Below are positions 1 through 7,938 of a stretch of 36,424 nt of DNA, one piece after another. The stretch is from NCBI RefSeq assembly GCF_030151385.1, contig NZ_JASLDS010000074.1, forward strand, positions 1 through 36,424. Direction: 5' to 3'. A program made the position numbers and the translations under genes. Under the pieces are notes generated by a model. The model worked only from the letters and a program-made list of their open reading frames with translations, was not told the DNA's origin and did not search any database. The first letter of the stretch is position 1. Each line of letters opens with the position of its first letter. The DNA is from Soonwooa sp. GTDB lineage: Bacteria > Bacteroidota > Bacteroidia > Flavobacteriales > Weeksellaceae.

Positions 1-114
1 ACAAATGCTTCAGCAGAAAGTTTCAATGCCAAAATCAAAAACTTCAGATTACAACTTCGCGGCGTAAAAGATAGATCCTTTTTTCTATTTAGATTATCCA
101 ATCTTTTTGCTTAG
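1..114 (+). CDS. C-terminal end of an ISAon1-like (ISL3-group) transposase, cut by the window edge
   Basis: Reading frame 1 is open from the first base to a TAG at 112-114 and gives 37 residues. The peptide begins TNASAESFNAKIKNF and ends FFLFRLSNLFA. From memory this matches the conserved tail of ISAon1-family transposases; the Glu at codon 6 would be the last catalytic acid of the DDE triad. In the cell such an enzyme cuts and joins the ends of its insertion sequence. The start lies outside the window, so it cannot be judged whether the copy is intact. The bases after the stop probably hold the right end of the element, but no terminal repeat can be defined without the other end. Confidence 0.72.
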   Translation, partial: TNASAESFNAKIKNFRLQLRGVKDRSFFLFRLSNLFA

Positions 115-147
115 TCCCCAGGTTTTGTTCTTGATCCAAAACTATGA

Positions 148-181
148 GGTTTTGCTTTGGAAGCGAGGGACACGCCCAAAA
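148..181. repeat. Fragment of a GGGCGTG-ended intergenic repeat
   Basis: The stretch ending in CACGCCCAAAA resembles the right end of the larger repeat at 6795-6981, which ends with the same bases after a similar GCTTTG start. Only this end is present. The rest may have been replaced by the insertion sequence on its left, which is an inference. Confidence 0.4.
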
Positions 182-185
182 TAAA

Positions 186-219
186 AAAATCCCGAAACTT
201 ATTAAGTATCGGGATTTTG
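186..219 (-). terminator. Rho-independent terminator of tig
   Basis: A 10-bp perfect stem (AAAATCCCGA at 186-195 with TCGGGATTTT at 209-218) lies 20 bases past the trigger factor stop codon. On the minus strand it is followed by a run of T. Confidence 0.85.
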
Positions 220-239
220 GTTAAAGTCTAAAACTTTAA

Positions 240-1574
240 TTATTTTTTTAACTCTTCAAGAAACTCGTCGTGAGAGATTTTTGTTTCTTTTTTAGTTGCT
301 TTATCTAGGATAGCATCTTTTAATTTTGCCATACCAACTTCTGAAGAAATTTGACGGATTTGGTTTTCGTCTTTCAACATTTCAACCGCATATTTTTGTA
401 CTTCTTCGTCAGATAAGTGGTGGATACCGTAGATTGCTAACTGATTTCTAACCAACTGCTCAGCTTGTGCCAAGATGTCGTTGTAGTCTAAAGAAATTTC
501 GTTTTGCGTCATCAACTTACCTTCTAAGATTTGGTATTTGATTTGGTTTTTCTCGTTTTCAAGAATTTCTTTCGCTTGCTCTTCAGATTGGATGTTTTGA
601 TTAGAGAACATTAACCATTTTGTTAAGAAAGCTTCAGGAAGTTTAACTTCTTCTTTTTCAGAAACTTGTTCTAAAATTTTGTTAACGAAGTGTACGTCAG
701 CGTTTTGTTGGAAGTACTCGTCCAATTCTTTTTTAACACGCTCTTTAAGTTCTTCTTCAGACTTAATTTCATCTTTACCATAAACTTTGTCGAACAATTC
801 TTGGTTAAGTTCTGCCAAGTCTAAACCGTAGATATCTTTAACAGTTACCTCAACTTCGTTGTGGTGCATGTTTTCAGCTTCGTCTTTAGTGATACCTAAT
901 TCTTTAGCTAGCTCTTCTTTAGCTACTAAATCTTCTTTAGAAACTTTTACAGATCCGTCTTTTTTAAGAGACTTCACTAGGTCGTATACTGCCTTAGTTT
1001 CTTTGTTAGCTGTAACGTGCTTAGGCGCGTGGTTGTGCTCACCTTCTGCACCTTCTTCAACAACTTGCTTCACTTCTAGAGCGATGTAAGAATCTTTTCC
1101 GATTTTGTCTTGCTCTACACGCTCAGCAAAACGCTTTTGCATGTTTTCTACACTTGTAGTGATTTCTTTGTCAGACGCTTCAACTTTGTAGTGTGGCGCT
1201 TCGTATTTTGCAAGATCGATTGTCAATTCTGGCTCGTAACCAACTTCGAAAGCTACAGTTACTTGGTCAGCGTTGTAGTCTAACTCGTTAACAGGAAGTG
1301 GAACTGGTTGACCTACCAATCTCAATTTGTTATCATTAACATAAGCGTTAAGCGCTTCAGAGATTTGCTTGTTGATTTCTTCAAAAGCGATACCAGCTTC
1401 ATATTGTTTTTTAACCATGCTTAATGGCACTTTTCCTTTTCTGAATCCAGGAACTTGCGCATTTTTTGCGTAGTTAATCAAAGTCTTGTCTACTTTTTCT
1501 TTGTAATCTGATTTATCCAAAGTTACAGTAAGTAATGCACTTACTTCGTCATGGTTTTTTGCTGTAACGTTCAT
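240..1574 (-). CDS. tig: Trigger factor, ribosome-associated chaperone
   Basis: Trigger factor binds the ribosome at the peptide exit and shields nascent chains. The 444-residue length fits the family. The N-terminal ribosome-binding domain carries the signature GFRKGKVP at residues 43-50, followed by the helix typical of this domain. The middle section (roughly 155-255), where other bacteria have an FKBP-type prolyl isomerase domain, is divergent and includes a charged, His-containing stretch; this is usual for Bacteroidota members, so isomerase activity is doubtful. The C-terminal part is helical and charged, as expected for the substrate-cradling arms. The ATG at 1574 lies just downstream of a good promoter (1601-1631), and a terminator follows the stop, so it is probably transcribed alone. 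Confidence 0.95.
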   Translation of the reverse strand: MNVTAKNHDEVSALLTVTLDKSDYKEKVDKTLINYAKNAQVPGFRKGKVPLSMVKKQYEAGIAFEEINKQISEALNAYVNDNKLRLVGQPVPLPVNELDYNADQVTVAFEVGYEPELTIDLAKYEAPHYKVEASDKEITTSVENMQKRFAERVEQDKIGKDSYIALEVKQVVEEGAEGEHNHAPKHVTANKETKAVYDLVKSLKKDGSVKVSKEDLVAKEELAKELGITKDEAENMHHNEVEVTVKDIYGLDLAELNQELFDKVYGKDEIKSEEELKERVKKELDEYFQQNADVHFVNKILEQVSEKEEVKLPEAFLTKWLMFSNQNIQSEEQAKEILENEKNQIKYQILEGKLMTQNEISLDYNDILAQAEQLVRNQLAIYGIHHLSDEEVQKYAVEMLKDENQIRQISSEVGMAKLKDAILDKATKKETKISHDEFLEELKK

Positions 1575-1600
1575 TATTAATTAATTGAAATTTTAGTTTG

Positions 1601-1631
1601 CAAAAATAATCAAAAAAGAGCGATTTGCAAA
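1601..1631 (-). promoter_or_regulatory. Promoter of tig
   Basis: Read on the minus strand, TTTG (1628-1631) is followed after 19 bases by TATTTTTG (1601-1608), which matches the Bacteroidota TTTG/TAnnTTTG promoter. It lies about 27 bases before the tig ATG. Its -33 half starts at the edge of the upstream terminator stem. Confidence 0.7.
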
Positions 1632-1664
1632 ATTAATCAAGGGACTAATCTTATCAAATCGCTC
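1612..1664 (-). terminator. Terminator of the metal-uptake-like cluster, overlapping the tig promoter
   Basis: On the minus strand GAGCGATTTG (1655-1664) pairs perfectly with CAAATCGCTC (1618-1627) across a 27-base loop and is followed by TTTTTT. It would end transcripts coming from the lipoprotein gene at 1737-2300. The large loop makes it less standard than the others in the window. Confidence 0.6.
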
Positions 1665-1736
1665 ATAAAATATGTTAATTTTAATCTTTTTGAAGTTTTG
1701 ACTTAGATTTCTTCAAAAAAACTGATAATTAATATC

Positions 1737-2300
1737 TTAGTTCGTGATACCGAAAGTTGCTTCAGCATCTGTCTCGCCACCAGTTACACTTCCCCAAGCT
1801 GTACCACTTAGGTTTTCGTTAGCCGAAGCAGGCTCGTGGATTAATGTCATTATTAATTTTGGAGAAGAGTCTTTTACTGCTTTTACAACTGTCCATTTTG
1901 TTTTTAGACCAACACGGATACCTTTTTTGTTGGGTGTGTCTAGACGCTCCAATTGGATGTCAGATTTTGGAAAGTTGTAAATCATGAAATGCTCGTCTTT
2001 TGCCATTTCGATTTCGCTAGTTACATCTTCGCTACCATTCATGAATTGAGCAGTAACTTCGTAGCTTTTACCGTCCTCTAATTTTAGAGATGGCGCCGCG
2101 CCAGATCCTACGCTGTAATTATAATCTTGGACATCATTGGTTGTTAAATTCTTAACATGCAAAACAATATTAGTAAGTTCTTCTTGTGGAAGATCATCTG
2201 CTTCGAAATCGTTTCCTCGGTTACAAGATACGATGCTGAAACTTAATAATGTTAATACGAATAATGTGCTTAATGTTCTGATTGATAATATGTTTTTCAT
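1737..2300 (-). CDS. Predicted lipoprotein downstream of a ZnuD-like TonB receptor
   Basis: This 187-residue protein starts with a positively charged, hydrophobic signal and a lipobox-like IVSC with the acylated Cys at residue 26, so it is probably anchored in an envelope membrane. The rest has no motif that I recognise; its alternating hydrophobic and polar segments suggest a mostly beta fold. It follows the TonB receptor gene on the same strand after a 177-base gap holding a palindromic repeat, and a terminator follows it, so it is likely the last gene of the cluster. A role as a surface or periplasmic partner of the receptor is inferred from position only. Its start is supported by the signal sequence. 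Confidence 0.75.
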   Translation of the reverse strand: MKNILSIRTLSTLFVLTLLSFSIVSCNRGNDFEADDLPQEELTNIVLHVKNLTTNDVQDYNYSVGSGAAPSLKLEDGKSYEVTAQFMNGSEDVTSEIEMAKDEHFMIYNFPKSDIQLERLDTPNKKGIRVGLKTKWTVVKAVKDSSPKLIMTLIHEPASANENLSGTAWGSVTGGETDAEATFGITN

Positions 2301-2325
2301 TTTGATTTGTTTTAAACCGTTTTTT

Positions 2326-2403
2326 ATTTTGAAGTAAAATTCGTCAGTTCGAGTGGTTTTTCAAAATGTGTTTTTGAAAAATTGTATCGAGAATAGAATT
2401 TTA
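2326..2403 (+). repeat. Palindromic intergenic repeat, GTCAGTTCGAG family (copy 1)
   Basis: The core at 2342-2394 starts CGTCAGTTCGAGTGG, has a hairpin-forming middle (TTTTTCAAAA and TTTTTGAAAAA) and ends TATCGAGAAT. The 78-bp stretch is nearly identical to 5351-5428. It sits inside the presumed operon, between receptor and lipoprotein genes, so the hairpin would be part of the transcript. Confidence 0.85.
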
Positions 2404-2477
2404 TTTTTTTGATAATAGTTTCAAAATGCTCAACGGATTTGTTAAAAAAAGTTTAATTAAAATTTGAAATATTGATA

Positions 2478-4865
2478 CTAAAAATTGTATCTGAAATTGA
2501 TGATAATATTGCGTCCCATATCATCTGAGAAATATCTAAGACGGTTGAGATAATCGCGATAAGCTTTGTCAAATAGATTCTGAACCGTTACACCAGCCGA
2601 AAGATTTTTTGTTAAATTAAATCCTGCTTGGATGTTCCAAAGACTGTAAGCTGGAGGAGGCGTGCTAAAATCTACTGTTTTTGTTACTTCGACACCTCCT
2701 TCATAAAACGTAATTTCTGAATTATGAATCGGGAAACGATTTTGTCTTAAAACCGTTCTGTTTTCTAAATTAACGTAGAAATTTTTCCAATCTTTACGTT
2801 GAAATTCCAAACTATTGCTAAAGTTGGTTGGCATCATCAAGATCAAAGGCTCGTCGTTGGTTGTGTCTTGTCCATAAAGATAAGCGCCACATCCACGATA
2901 GGTAAGGTTGTCTGTCAGATGAAGATTAATATCCACATCGACACCAAACATTTTTGCATTGATTTGACGGTATTCCCAAACAGGGAAAGGTCCAACTTGT
3001 GTCGCTTGCTGAATGCCTGTCGGAATCTGATTGATGAAATTATTGGTGATGAAATAATATGGATTGATACTAAAATCAAAACCTTTCAATACATCAGCTT
3101 TTCCGTCAATCAACAAATTGAATTGATGTCCAGATTCGTTCTGCAAACGCATATTTCCTTTCTCGATAATGGCGGCAGAATGGTGCAGACCTTCAGCAAA
3201 AAGCTCCGCAATATTTGGTGTTCTTTCTACTTTTGCGTAATTAAATTTCACTCCGAAATTTGGGCTAGCTTTCCAGTCAATTCCAACATTGTAAGAAAAA
3301 TTTTGGAAGTTAAGAATTGGATTTGTCAATACGCGATTTTGATACGTTCGCACATAAAATTGCGAAAAATCTTGTGCATAATTAGTCATCCAATCTTTGT
3401 AGTCATACCATTTTACAACATTGTATTTGGTGACATCATAACGTGCACCAGCTTCCACATTTAGGTTTGATAAAAGTTTGTATTTAAAAATAGAATACAA
3501 ACCGCCAGAATATTTATCATAGTTAGGCACCAAACGTCTGGCTTGGGTTTTCGGATTCGAATAATTGTTTTGATACATTAAATCAATTCCTGTTTCCAAA
3601 GACCATTTTTCGCGCTCCAAAAGATCATTAATATTGAATTGATTAGTAATCAGTTCCAAATCCAAACTCGGGATTGCGTTTAGCTCTCCACGACGAAGAT
3701 CATATTCTTTTCTATGATTATATTGGAAGCTATAAGATGCTGATATTTTACCTAAATTTTCAAAACGCTTAAAGGCTGAAACTTTCGCAATATGATGTTC
3801 GATTTCTTGTCTTGGATTGTCAATCGAATAACTAAAATCGCGCATATACAAAGGTTCTGGTGCTGTCATCGCTAGATAAAAATCTTTGTCATTACCAACA
3901 TGCGAACCTCGGAAAATTCCTAGATTTTGATTCGTGACATAATAGTCAAACGAAATCCCTTGCTTGAATTCATTCTTTTGAACAGTAAAGTTAAAAGATG
4001 AAAACTCGCTTCCGGTGTTCATCAAACCATAGTTAGGTGCTGACAAGTCGCCAAGCTTTTTGTAGCTTCCATTGGTTTTGATCGCCCAACCATTTTCCCA
4101 AGTTTTTAAAACCTTTAGGTCAACGCCGAGTCCACGGCCATTGGAGATTCCTGTAAGATTGGCAGTTCCACCGATGCTGTCTTTCTTTTTATAAATTTCG
4201 GGTTCCAAAACTACAACACCACCAACAGCGTCCGTTCCGTATTTGAGGGCGGAAGCGCCTTTTATCACATCGATGTGTTCAAAATTGGTGATGTCAACAT
4301 TAGGTGCATGTTCTACGCCCCATTCTTGTTCTGCCAATTTTACACCATTGTTGATAATGGAAATTCGGCTGCCGTACATACCGTGGATAATCGGTTTTGC
4401 AATGCTGTTTCCGGTTCTCAAAGTTCCAACACCAGAGATTTTGGTCAAGAGATTGCCAAGATTTTCGGTGGAATTTCGCTCGATGTTTTCTTTATCCAAG
4501 GTTTTGATGATGATTGCGCCTTTGGATTTGTGTGGTGCATGTATTGTAATGCTTGCAATTTCTTCGGTGTGATGCTCCAACAGAATTTCCAAATGTAGAT
4601 TTTTGTTAAGTTCTATTTTGGATTCGTAAGCGTCACATTTTGGGTGTGTTACGATGATTTCGTAAGTCCCAGCTTTGATGTTTGAAATTGAAAAATTACC
4701 TTTTGCATCCGTTTTTGTAGAAAGACTTCCCACGACTACTGTCGCATCACTCAATGCGCTTTTGTCATGAAAATCTTTTACGACGCCTTCTACTTTGTAG
4801 CTAGATTGCGCCATTGCTAATGTTGTCCCCAAAAGGAGAAACATTAGATTGAATATTGTTTTCAT
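2478..4865 (-). CDS. TonB-dependent outer-membrane receptor, ZnuD-like, probable metal uptake
   Basis: The 795-residue protein has a signal peptide ending near residue 19 (AMAQ), then a carboxypeptidase-regulatory-like beta-sandwich domain (about 23-95), a plug domain (about 115-225, with the typical run IDVIKGASALKYGTDAVGGV) and a long beta barrel ending in the terminal aromatic residue NFRYNF expected for outer-membrane insertion. Such receptors import bound metals or other scarce nutrients using TonB energy. The segments WGVEHAPNVD and AELFAEGLHHSAA resemble zinc receptors of the ZnuD type, and His pairs are frequent. The gene just upstream codes for a small His/Cys protein of a kind found beside metal genes. 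Zinc or copper as substrate is an inference; the receptor class is firm. Confidence 0.88.
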   Translation of the reverse strand: MKTIFNLMFLLLGTTLAMAQSSYKVEGVVKDFHDKSALSDATVVVGSLSTKTDAKGNFSISNIKAGTYEIIVTHPKCDAYESKIELNKNLHLEILLEHHTEEIASITIHAPHKSKGAIIIKTLDKENIERNSTENLGNLLTKISGVGTLRTGNSIAKPIIHGMYGSRISIINNGVKLAEQEWGVEHAPNVDITNFEHIDVIKGASALKYGTDAVGGVVVLEPEIYKKKDSIGGTANLTGISNGRGLGVDLKVLKTWENGWAIKTNGSYKKLGDLSAPNYGLMNTGSEFSSFNFTVQKNEFKQGISFDYYVTNQNLGIFRGSHVGNDKDFYLAMTAPEPLYMRDFSYSIDNPRQEIEHHIAKVSAFKRFENLGKISASYSFQYNHRKEYDLRRGELNAIPSLDLELITNQFNINDLLEREKWSLETGIDLMYQNNYSNPKTQARRLVPNYDKYSGGLYSIFKYKLLSNLNVEAGARYDVTKYNVVKWYDYKDWMTNYAQDFSQFYVRTYQNRVLTNPILNFQNFSYNVGIDWKASPNFGVKFNYAKVERTPNIAELFAEGLHHSAAIIEKGNMRLQNESGHQFNLLIDGKADVLKGFDFSINPYYFITNNFINQIPTGIQQATQVGPFPVWEYRQINAKMFGVDVDINLHLTDNLTYRGCGAYLYGQDTTNDEPLILMMPTNFSNSLEFQRKDWKNFYVNLENRTVLRQNRFPIHNSEITFYEGGVEVTKTVDFSTPPPAYSLWNIQAGFNLTKNLSAGVTVQNLFDKAYRDYLNRLRYFSDDMGRNIIINFRYNF

Positions 4866-4929
4866 TAAATTGAATTTCAGTATAACATATCCAAAAGGGA
4901 AAACCCAAATGGAGTGAATTTAATTGCTA

Positions 4930-5292
4930 TTATGACTGAAAAACGGGAGGGCCTCGCAAATAGAGGCTGGTAATATTGTAATTGAAAAAGCTTGGTCGCA
5001 AAACTGCAAATTCTTGCTTTTCCGAAAAAGTTTTGATTGTTGAAAATTCAAAATCGAGTGGTTCGATGCTGTGGTTGGTGGTCAAAAAATGACAAGCCAA
5101 ACAGTCATTAGCACTCGTGAATTTTTCTAAAGAATTTTTCTCGAACTTTACTTCTTTCGAATTAGAAAAGTTAAGTTGAAATTCGGAATGGTGTTGATGT
5201 AAGTAAGGCGAAAAAACAAGCAACAGCAAATAAAGTCCAGCTATAAAACTGGATATTATTGATTTTTGTTGTTGGTTTTTTCTAAACATCAT
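4930..5292 (-). CDS. Small membrane-anchored His/Cys protein, DUF2946-like, metal-associated
   Basis: This 120-residue protein has one hydrophobic segment (about 14-30) followed at once by HQHH (32-35), later a CLACH motif (Cys64, Cys67, His68) and a C-terminal RGPP (113-116). A hydrophobic N-terminus, a His cluster, a CxxCH-like motif and a final R-G/A-PP are features of the small DUF2946-like proteins encoded beside copper and zinc transport genes. Its stop lies 64 bases before the ATG of the ZnuD-like receptor, so it is probably the first gene of the cluster. The motifs suggest that it binds a metal on the outer face of the inner membrane. Family assignment is from memory of motif layout and is tentative. 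A second Met follows the first directly. Confidence 0.72.
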   Translation of the reverse strand: MMFRKNQQQKSIISSFIAGLYLLLLVFSPYLHQHHSEFQLNFSNSKEVKFEKNSLEKFTSANDCLACHFLTTNHSIEPLDFEFSTIKTFSEKQEFAVLRPSFFNYNITSLYLRGPPVFQS

Positions 5293-5295
5293 TAC

Positions 5296-5324
5296 AAAGT
5301 TAGTGTTTTTAAGATTTACTTAAA
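5296..5324 (-). promoter_or_regulatory. Possible promoter -7 element and operator-like dyad of the metal cluster
   Basis: On the minus strand TAACTTTG (5296-5303) matches the -7 consensus. Just upstream lies a perfect dyad TTTAAG-ATTTA-CTTAAA (5308-5324) in the spacer where a repressor would bind. No clear -33 TTTG is present. The -7 box ends only three bases before the ATG, so the mRNA would be nearly leaderless or the real start is elsewhere. Confidence 0.35.
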
Positions 5325-5350
5325 TAAATTTAAAAACAATTATGTTGTGT

Positions 5351-5428
5351 ATTTTGAAATAAAATTCGTCAGTTCGAGTGATTTTTCAAAATGCAATATT
5401 GAAAAATTTTATCGAGAACAGAATTTTA
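5351..5428 (+). repeat. Palindromic intergenic repeat, GTCAGTTCGAG family (copy 2)
   Basis: This is nearly identical to 2326-2403; the core is 5367-5419. The middle ATTTTTCAA and TTGAAAAAT form a hairpin. It faces copy 3, so the two copies together make a larger inverted repeat. Confidence 0.85.
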
Positions 5429-5441
5429 TCTTCAAAAACTC

Positions 5442-5486
5442 GGTTCTCGATACAAAATTCCCTTTGGGATTTTACTCGAACTGACG
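5442..5486 (-). repeat. Palindromic intergenic repeat, GTCAGTTCGAG family (copy 3, inverted)
   Basis: This holds the head and tail of the family in reverse order: GGTTCTCGATA on the left and ACTCGAACTGACG on the right, with a middle AAAATTCCCTTTGGGATTTT that is itself a hairpin of different sequence from copies 1 and 2. Confidence 0.82.
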
Positions 5487-5560
5487 TTTTTTTGATAAAA
5501 TTTCTAAATACACAAACTGAATCGTTATTATATGTCTCTAAAAATTAAAATTTGTTACGA

Positions 5561-6577
5561 TTATTTTTCGGAATCAAAATAAAGACGGTAATATTTACCT
5601 TTTTCGTCTTGTCCAGTTTCTAGTTTGTCGCGATCGCCGTGGACGTATATGTGGAAGTTTTTGTCAAGCTTAATCACTGATTTGAAGTGACGTTGTTGCT
5701 TTTTAACTGCTGATTGATTGATTGGGAAATCTTCCGAAATGCTAACTTGCATATCGTTTTCGTAATCGGTTTTGAAGTTTGAAAAACTTTCGATAACGTG
5801 TTCGTCTACCAAAATTTCGTTGACGAAATCATCGTATTTGAATTCTTCTTTTTCCTTGAAAAAGTTAATGGACTTGTTAAGAAAGTCCGCTTGGTCAGCT
5901 CTGGAAACTTCAAATTCTTGAGGCAATTGTGTCGTGATATAATCTTTGTAAACCGCCAAAGTCTCTTGCGTGTGGAAGAAGTCGTTGTCGCGTTGTTTTA
6001 CTTTTAAAAAATCCTCGAACCAATAATACATATCACCGTTTTTGTTGTTGTCAACAACGGATAAGATGTAACCAGATTCTTTATCATTATTATAAATCAA
6101 TGCTGCTTTGTCAATTTTTGAAAGGCCGATTCCGAAATCTCTTTCAACTTCAAAAGATTCGTTTTGAGGATAAATTTTGAGGAAAGCTTCTCTTTTTTCG
6201 GTTTTGAAAATTCCGATTTTGTCGATTTTTCCACCTTCTGGGTCTTCTTCGGAATCAAAGAATACGATGAAAACTTCGCCATTTTGAACGCGCGGATTTT
6301 CGGCAGCTTCGTAAAGATGTTTTGCGATGTTTTCGGATTCCCAAAGAAATTTGCTTTTGTCTTCAAAAATTTCGGCAACCGAACTATACACAGGATTGTT
6401 AACCAAATAAGTGTCGCTATAAAACTGAAATTGCTCTTCGGATTTGAAAGCGTTAAGGAAGTAATTTCCTAACATCTCCTTCATATCTTCGTGCAGCTCT
6501 AGCTCTTCCTGAGAAAGGATTAACGGATCACCATTGATTTTGTTACCAACTTTGTGTACAACTATTTTAGAAAACAT
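5561..6577 (-). CDS. Nucleoid-associated protein, NdpA/YejK family
   Basis: The 338-residue protein matches the NdpA (PF04245) family in length and layout: it opens with the FSKIVVHKVGNK-type segment typical of these proteins, has a central region with ENPRVQNGEVF followed by a FFDSEEDPEGG loop (a position that often reads as an acidic turn), and ends with a conserved region around FHIYVHGDRDKLE and a YYRLYFDSE tail. Family members bind DNA and localise to the nucleoid; the physiological role is poorly known. It stands alone on the minus strand, with a palindromic repeat pair downstream of it and a -7 promoter element upstream. No terminator was found after the stop. Confidence 0.88.
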   Translation of the reverse strand: MFSKIVVHKVGNKINGDPLILSQEELELHEDMKEMLGNYFLNAFKSEEQFQFYSDTYLVNNPVYSSVAEIFEDKSKFLWESENIAKHLYEAAENPRVQNGEVFIVFFDSEEDPEGGKIDKIGIFKTEKREAFLKIYPQNESFEVERDFGIGLSKIDKAALIYNNDKESGYILSVVDNNKNGDMYYWFEDFLKVKQRDNDFFHTQETLAVYKDYITTQLPQEFEVSRADQADFLNKSINFFKEKEEFKYDDFVNEILVDEHVIESFSNFKTDYENDMQVSISEDFPINQSAVKKQQRHFKSVIKLDKNFHIYVHGDRDKLETGQDEKGKYYRLYFDSEK

Positions 6578-6598
6578 GTTTATAAACTTTTAGGATTG

Positions 6599-6606
6599 CA
6601 AAGATA
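6599..6606 (-). promoter_or_regulatory. Promoter -7 element of the ndpA-like gene
   Basis: On the minus strand this is TATCTTTG, a perfect match to TAnnTTTG, 21 bases before the ATG. No matching -33 TTTG was found at the usual distance. Confidence 0.4.
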
Positions 6607-6627
6607 GGAATCAGAAATTAAGATTCT

Positions 6628-6699
6628 GTTTAAAATTCTACTGAAATATATTTTTTGAGTATTAAGAGCTTGTTTAAAAATTTTACCGAAATATATTTT
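6628..6699. repeat. Imperfect direct repeat in intergenic DNA
   Basis: TGTTTAAAATTCTACTGAAA (from 6628) and TGTTTAAAAATTTTACCGAA (from 6671) open two copies of about 28 bases, each followed by a TATATTTT run. A related stretch in the opposite direction lies at 15131-15156, so this may be a short dispersed repeat. Confidence 0.5.
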
Positions 6700-6794
6700 A
6701 CCCTATTTAGAACTTCTTTGATAAGATTTAAGTAGGTTCTAAAATTCTATTTCAATTTTGTGGAGGTTTTCTTTTTTTGAGAAATCTGTCAACG

Positions 6795-6981
6795 GATGCG
6801 TGAGGGCGAAGCGCATTGTTGGAGCTCGTTAATTTTGGACGCTGAGCGGAGCCGAAGCGTCACTTCGACTCCGCCCAGTGACCATTTCCTTGCTTCGCTT
6901 AGCGTCCATAAAAATTAACAGCGACTGCGCGTAGACCGACGCTTTGCTTTGGGTGAGCGATGGCAAGCGGCACGCCCAAAA
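6795..6981. repeat. GC-rich nested palindromic element with GGGCGTG end
   Basis: Far more GC-rich than its surroundings. Outer arms are GTTAATTTTGGACGCT (6828-6843) and AGCGTCCATAAAAATTAAC (6901-6919). Inside them the motif CGCTGAGCGGAGCCGAAGCG (6840-6859) is followed by its near inverse CACTTCGACTCCGCCCAGTG (6861-6880). It ends CACGCCCAAAA. No open reading frame of interest is present. The element shares core, GGAGCTC flank and GGGCG end with 10549-10658, but the arms differ. Confidence 0.8.
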
Positions 6982-7143
6982 ATGATTGAAACAAGACTTA
7001 GTATTATAAAGTGTATTAAAATTTTTACGTAAATAGTTAATATGTTAGAAAAATATTAAAGTTTTCTAAACAAGATTGAATGGCTGGAATTATTCTTGTT
7101 GTGTTGGAAGTACAAGTAATATTAATTTTAAAATAGAAAAGTT

Positions 7144-7692
7144 ATGAAAGTGAATAGCATGAACATTAAAAATCTAGTATTAGGAGTATTGGTTTTGGGC
7201 GCGACAAGTTTTGGTTATGCGCAGACGTCTGTGAAGAAAACTGCGGAGCTGCAAGTGGCGCGACAGCAGTCGAATCCAGCGATTGAAACGCTGAAAAAGC
7301 AAGTCGAAGCGAATCCTCAAGATAATAATGCTTTGGTAAATCTAGCGGTTGCCTATCAGGATGCAAAAGATTGGAATAATGCTTTGGAAACTTGGAAAAA
7401 AGTGTCGACAGTGTTGCCAGATTGGGCGCCTTCTTTCTATAGCCAAGGTTATGTGTACCAATCGTTGAAAGATGTGCCAAATGCGACGACTGCTTATCAA
7501 AAATATATTGATTTGGTGAAGCCTGAAGATGTGGAATCGAGTAAGAAAAACTTGGCCTACGCTCATTTTTTTGTAGCGTACTCACAATTTGAAAATAACA
7601 AAGATGAAGCAAAAAAGAACATCGCAAAATCCTTGGAATATGACCCAACGAATGCTGATGCTCTGAAATTAAAAGAAGCTTTGGCTAAATAA
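7144..7692 (+). CDS. Secreted tetratricopeptide-repeat (TPR) protein
   Basis: The 182-residue protein starts with a signal peptide (cleavage probably after YAQ near residue 27) and is therefore likely periplasmic. Residues about 45-180 hold TPR-type helix pairs: the segment around NALVNLAVAYQDAKDWNNAL is a clear TPR motif, followed by one at PSFYSQGYVYQSLKD and one near the C-terminus at NIAKSLEYDPTNADALKLKE. TPR proteins serve as protein-protein scaffolds; the partner is unknown. A second ATG five codons in (7159) would give a tighter signal peptide and may be the true start. The gene has its own terminator at 7720 and no same-strand neighbour, so it is probably monocistronic. Confidence 0.85.
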   Translation: MKVNSMNIKNLVLGVLVLGATSFGYAQTSVKKTAELQVARQQSNPAIETLKKQVEANPQDNNALVNLAVAYQDAKDWNNALETWKKVSTVLPDWAPSFYSQGYVYQSLKDVPNATTAYQKYIDLVKPEDVESSKKNLAYAHFFVAYSQFENNKDEAKKNIAKSLEYDPTNADALKLKEALAK

Positions 7693-7719
7693 AGTGTGTT
7701 TTTAGTTTATTTAGAAACG

Positions 7720-7752
7720 AATCCTCAAGTTAATTCTTGGGGATTTTTTTGT
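7720..7752 (+). terminator. Rho-independent terminator after the TPR gene
   Basis: AATCCTCAAG (7720-7729) pairs with CTTGGGGATT (7736-7745) with one G-T pair and is followed by a run of T. Confidence 0.82.
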
Positions 7753-7938
7753 TTTTTGGATTGAGAGGAAATGATTAATCAATCGTTTGATTTTTGACTT
7801 TTCATTTATTGGTCGATGTTTTTGATTTTGATTTATTGAATTTTATTAATTTGTTATTAAAATAATATTAAATGTGGCGTATTTTTTCGAATTGTTAATA
7901 ACGGTGTTGATTTATTTCTTTACTTTAATGATTAATAT

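Noticed and set aside
1..180. Complete insertion sequence boundary
   Set aside because: Only the right part of the transposase is in the window, so inverted repeats or target duplication cannot be defined.
2799..3464. Long open frame on the plus strand inside the ZnuD-like receptor gene
   Set aside because: It lies wholly antisense to a well-supported receptor gene, has no recognisable motif and no promoter; it is a shadow frame.
7166..7648. 160-residue minus-strand frame across the TPR gene
   Set aside because: It is antisense to a TPR protein with signal peptide and terminator and its product has no family features.
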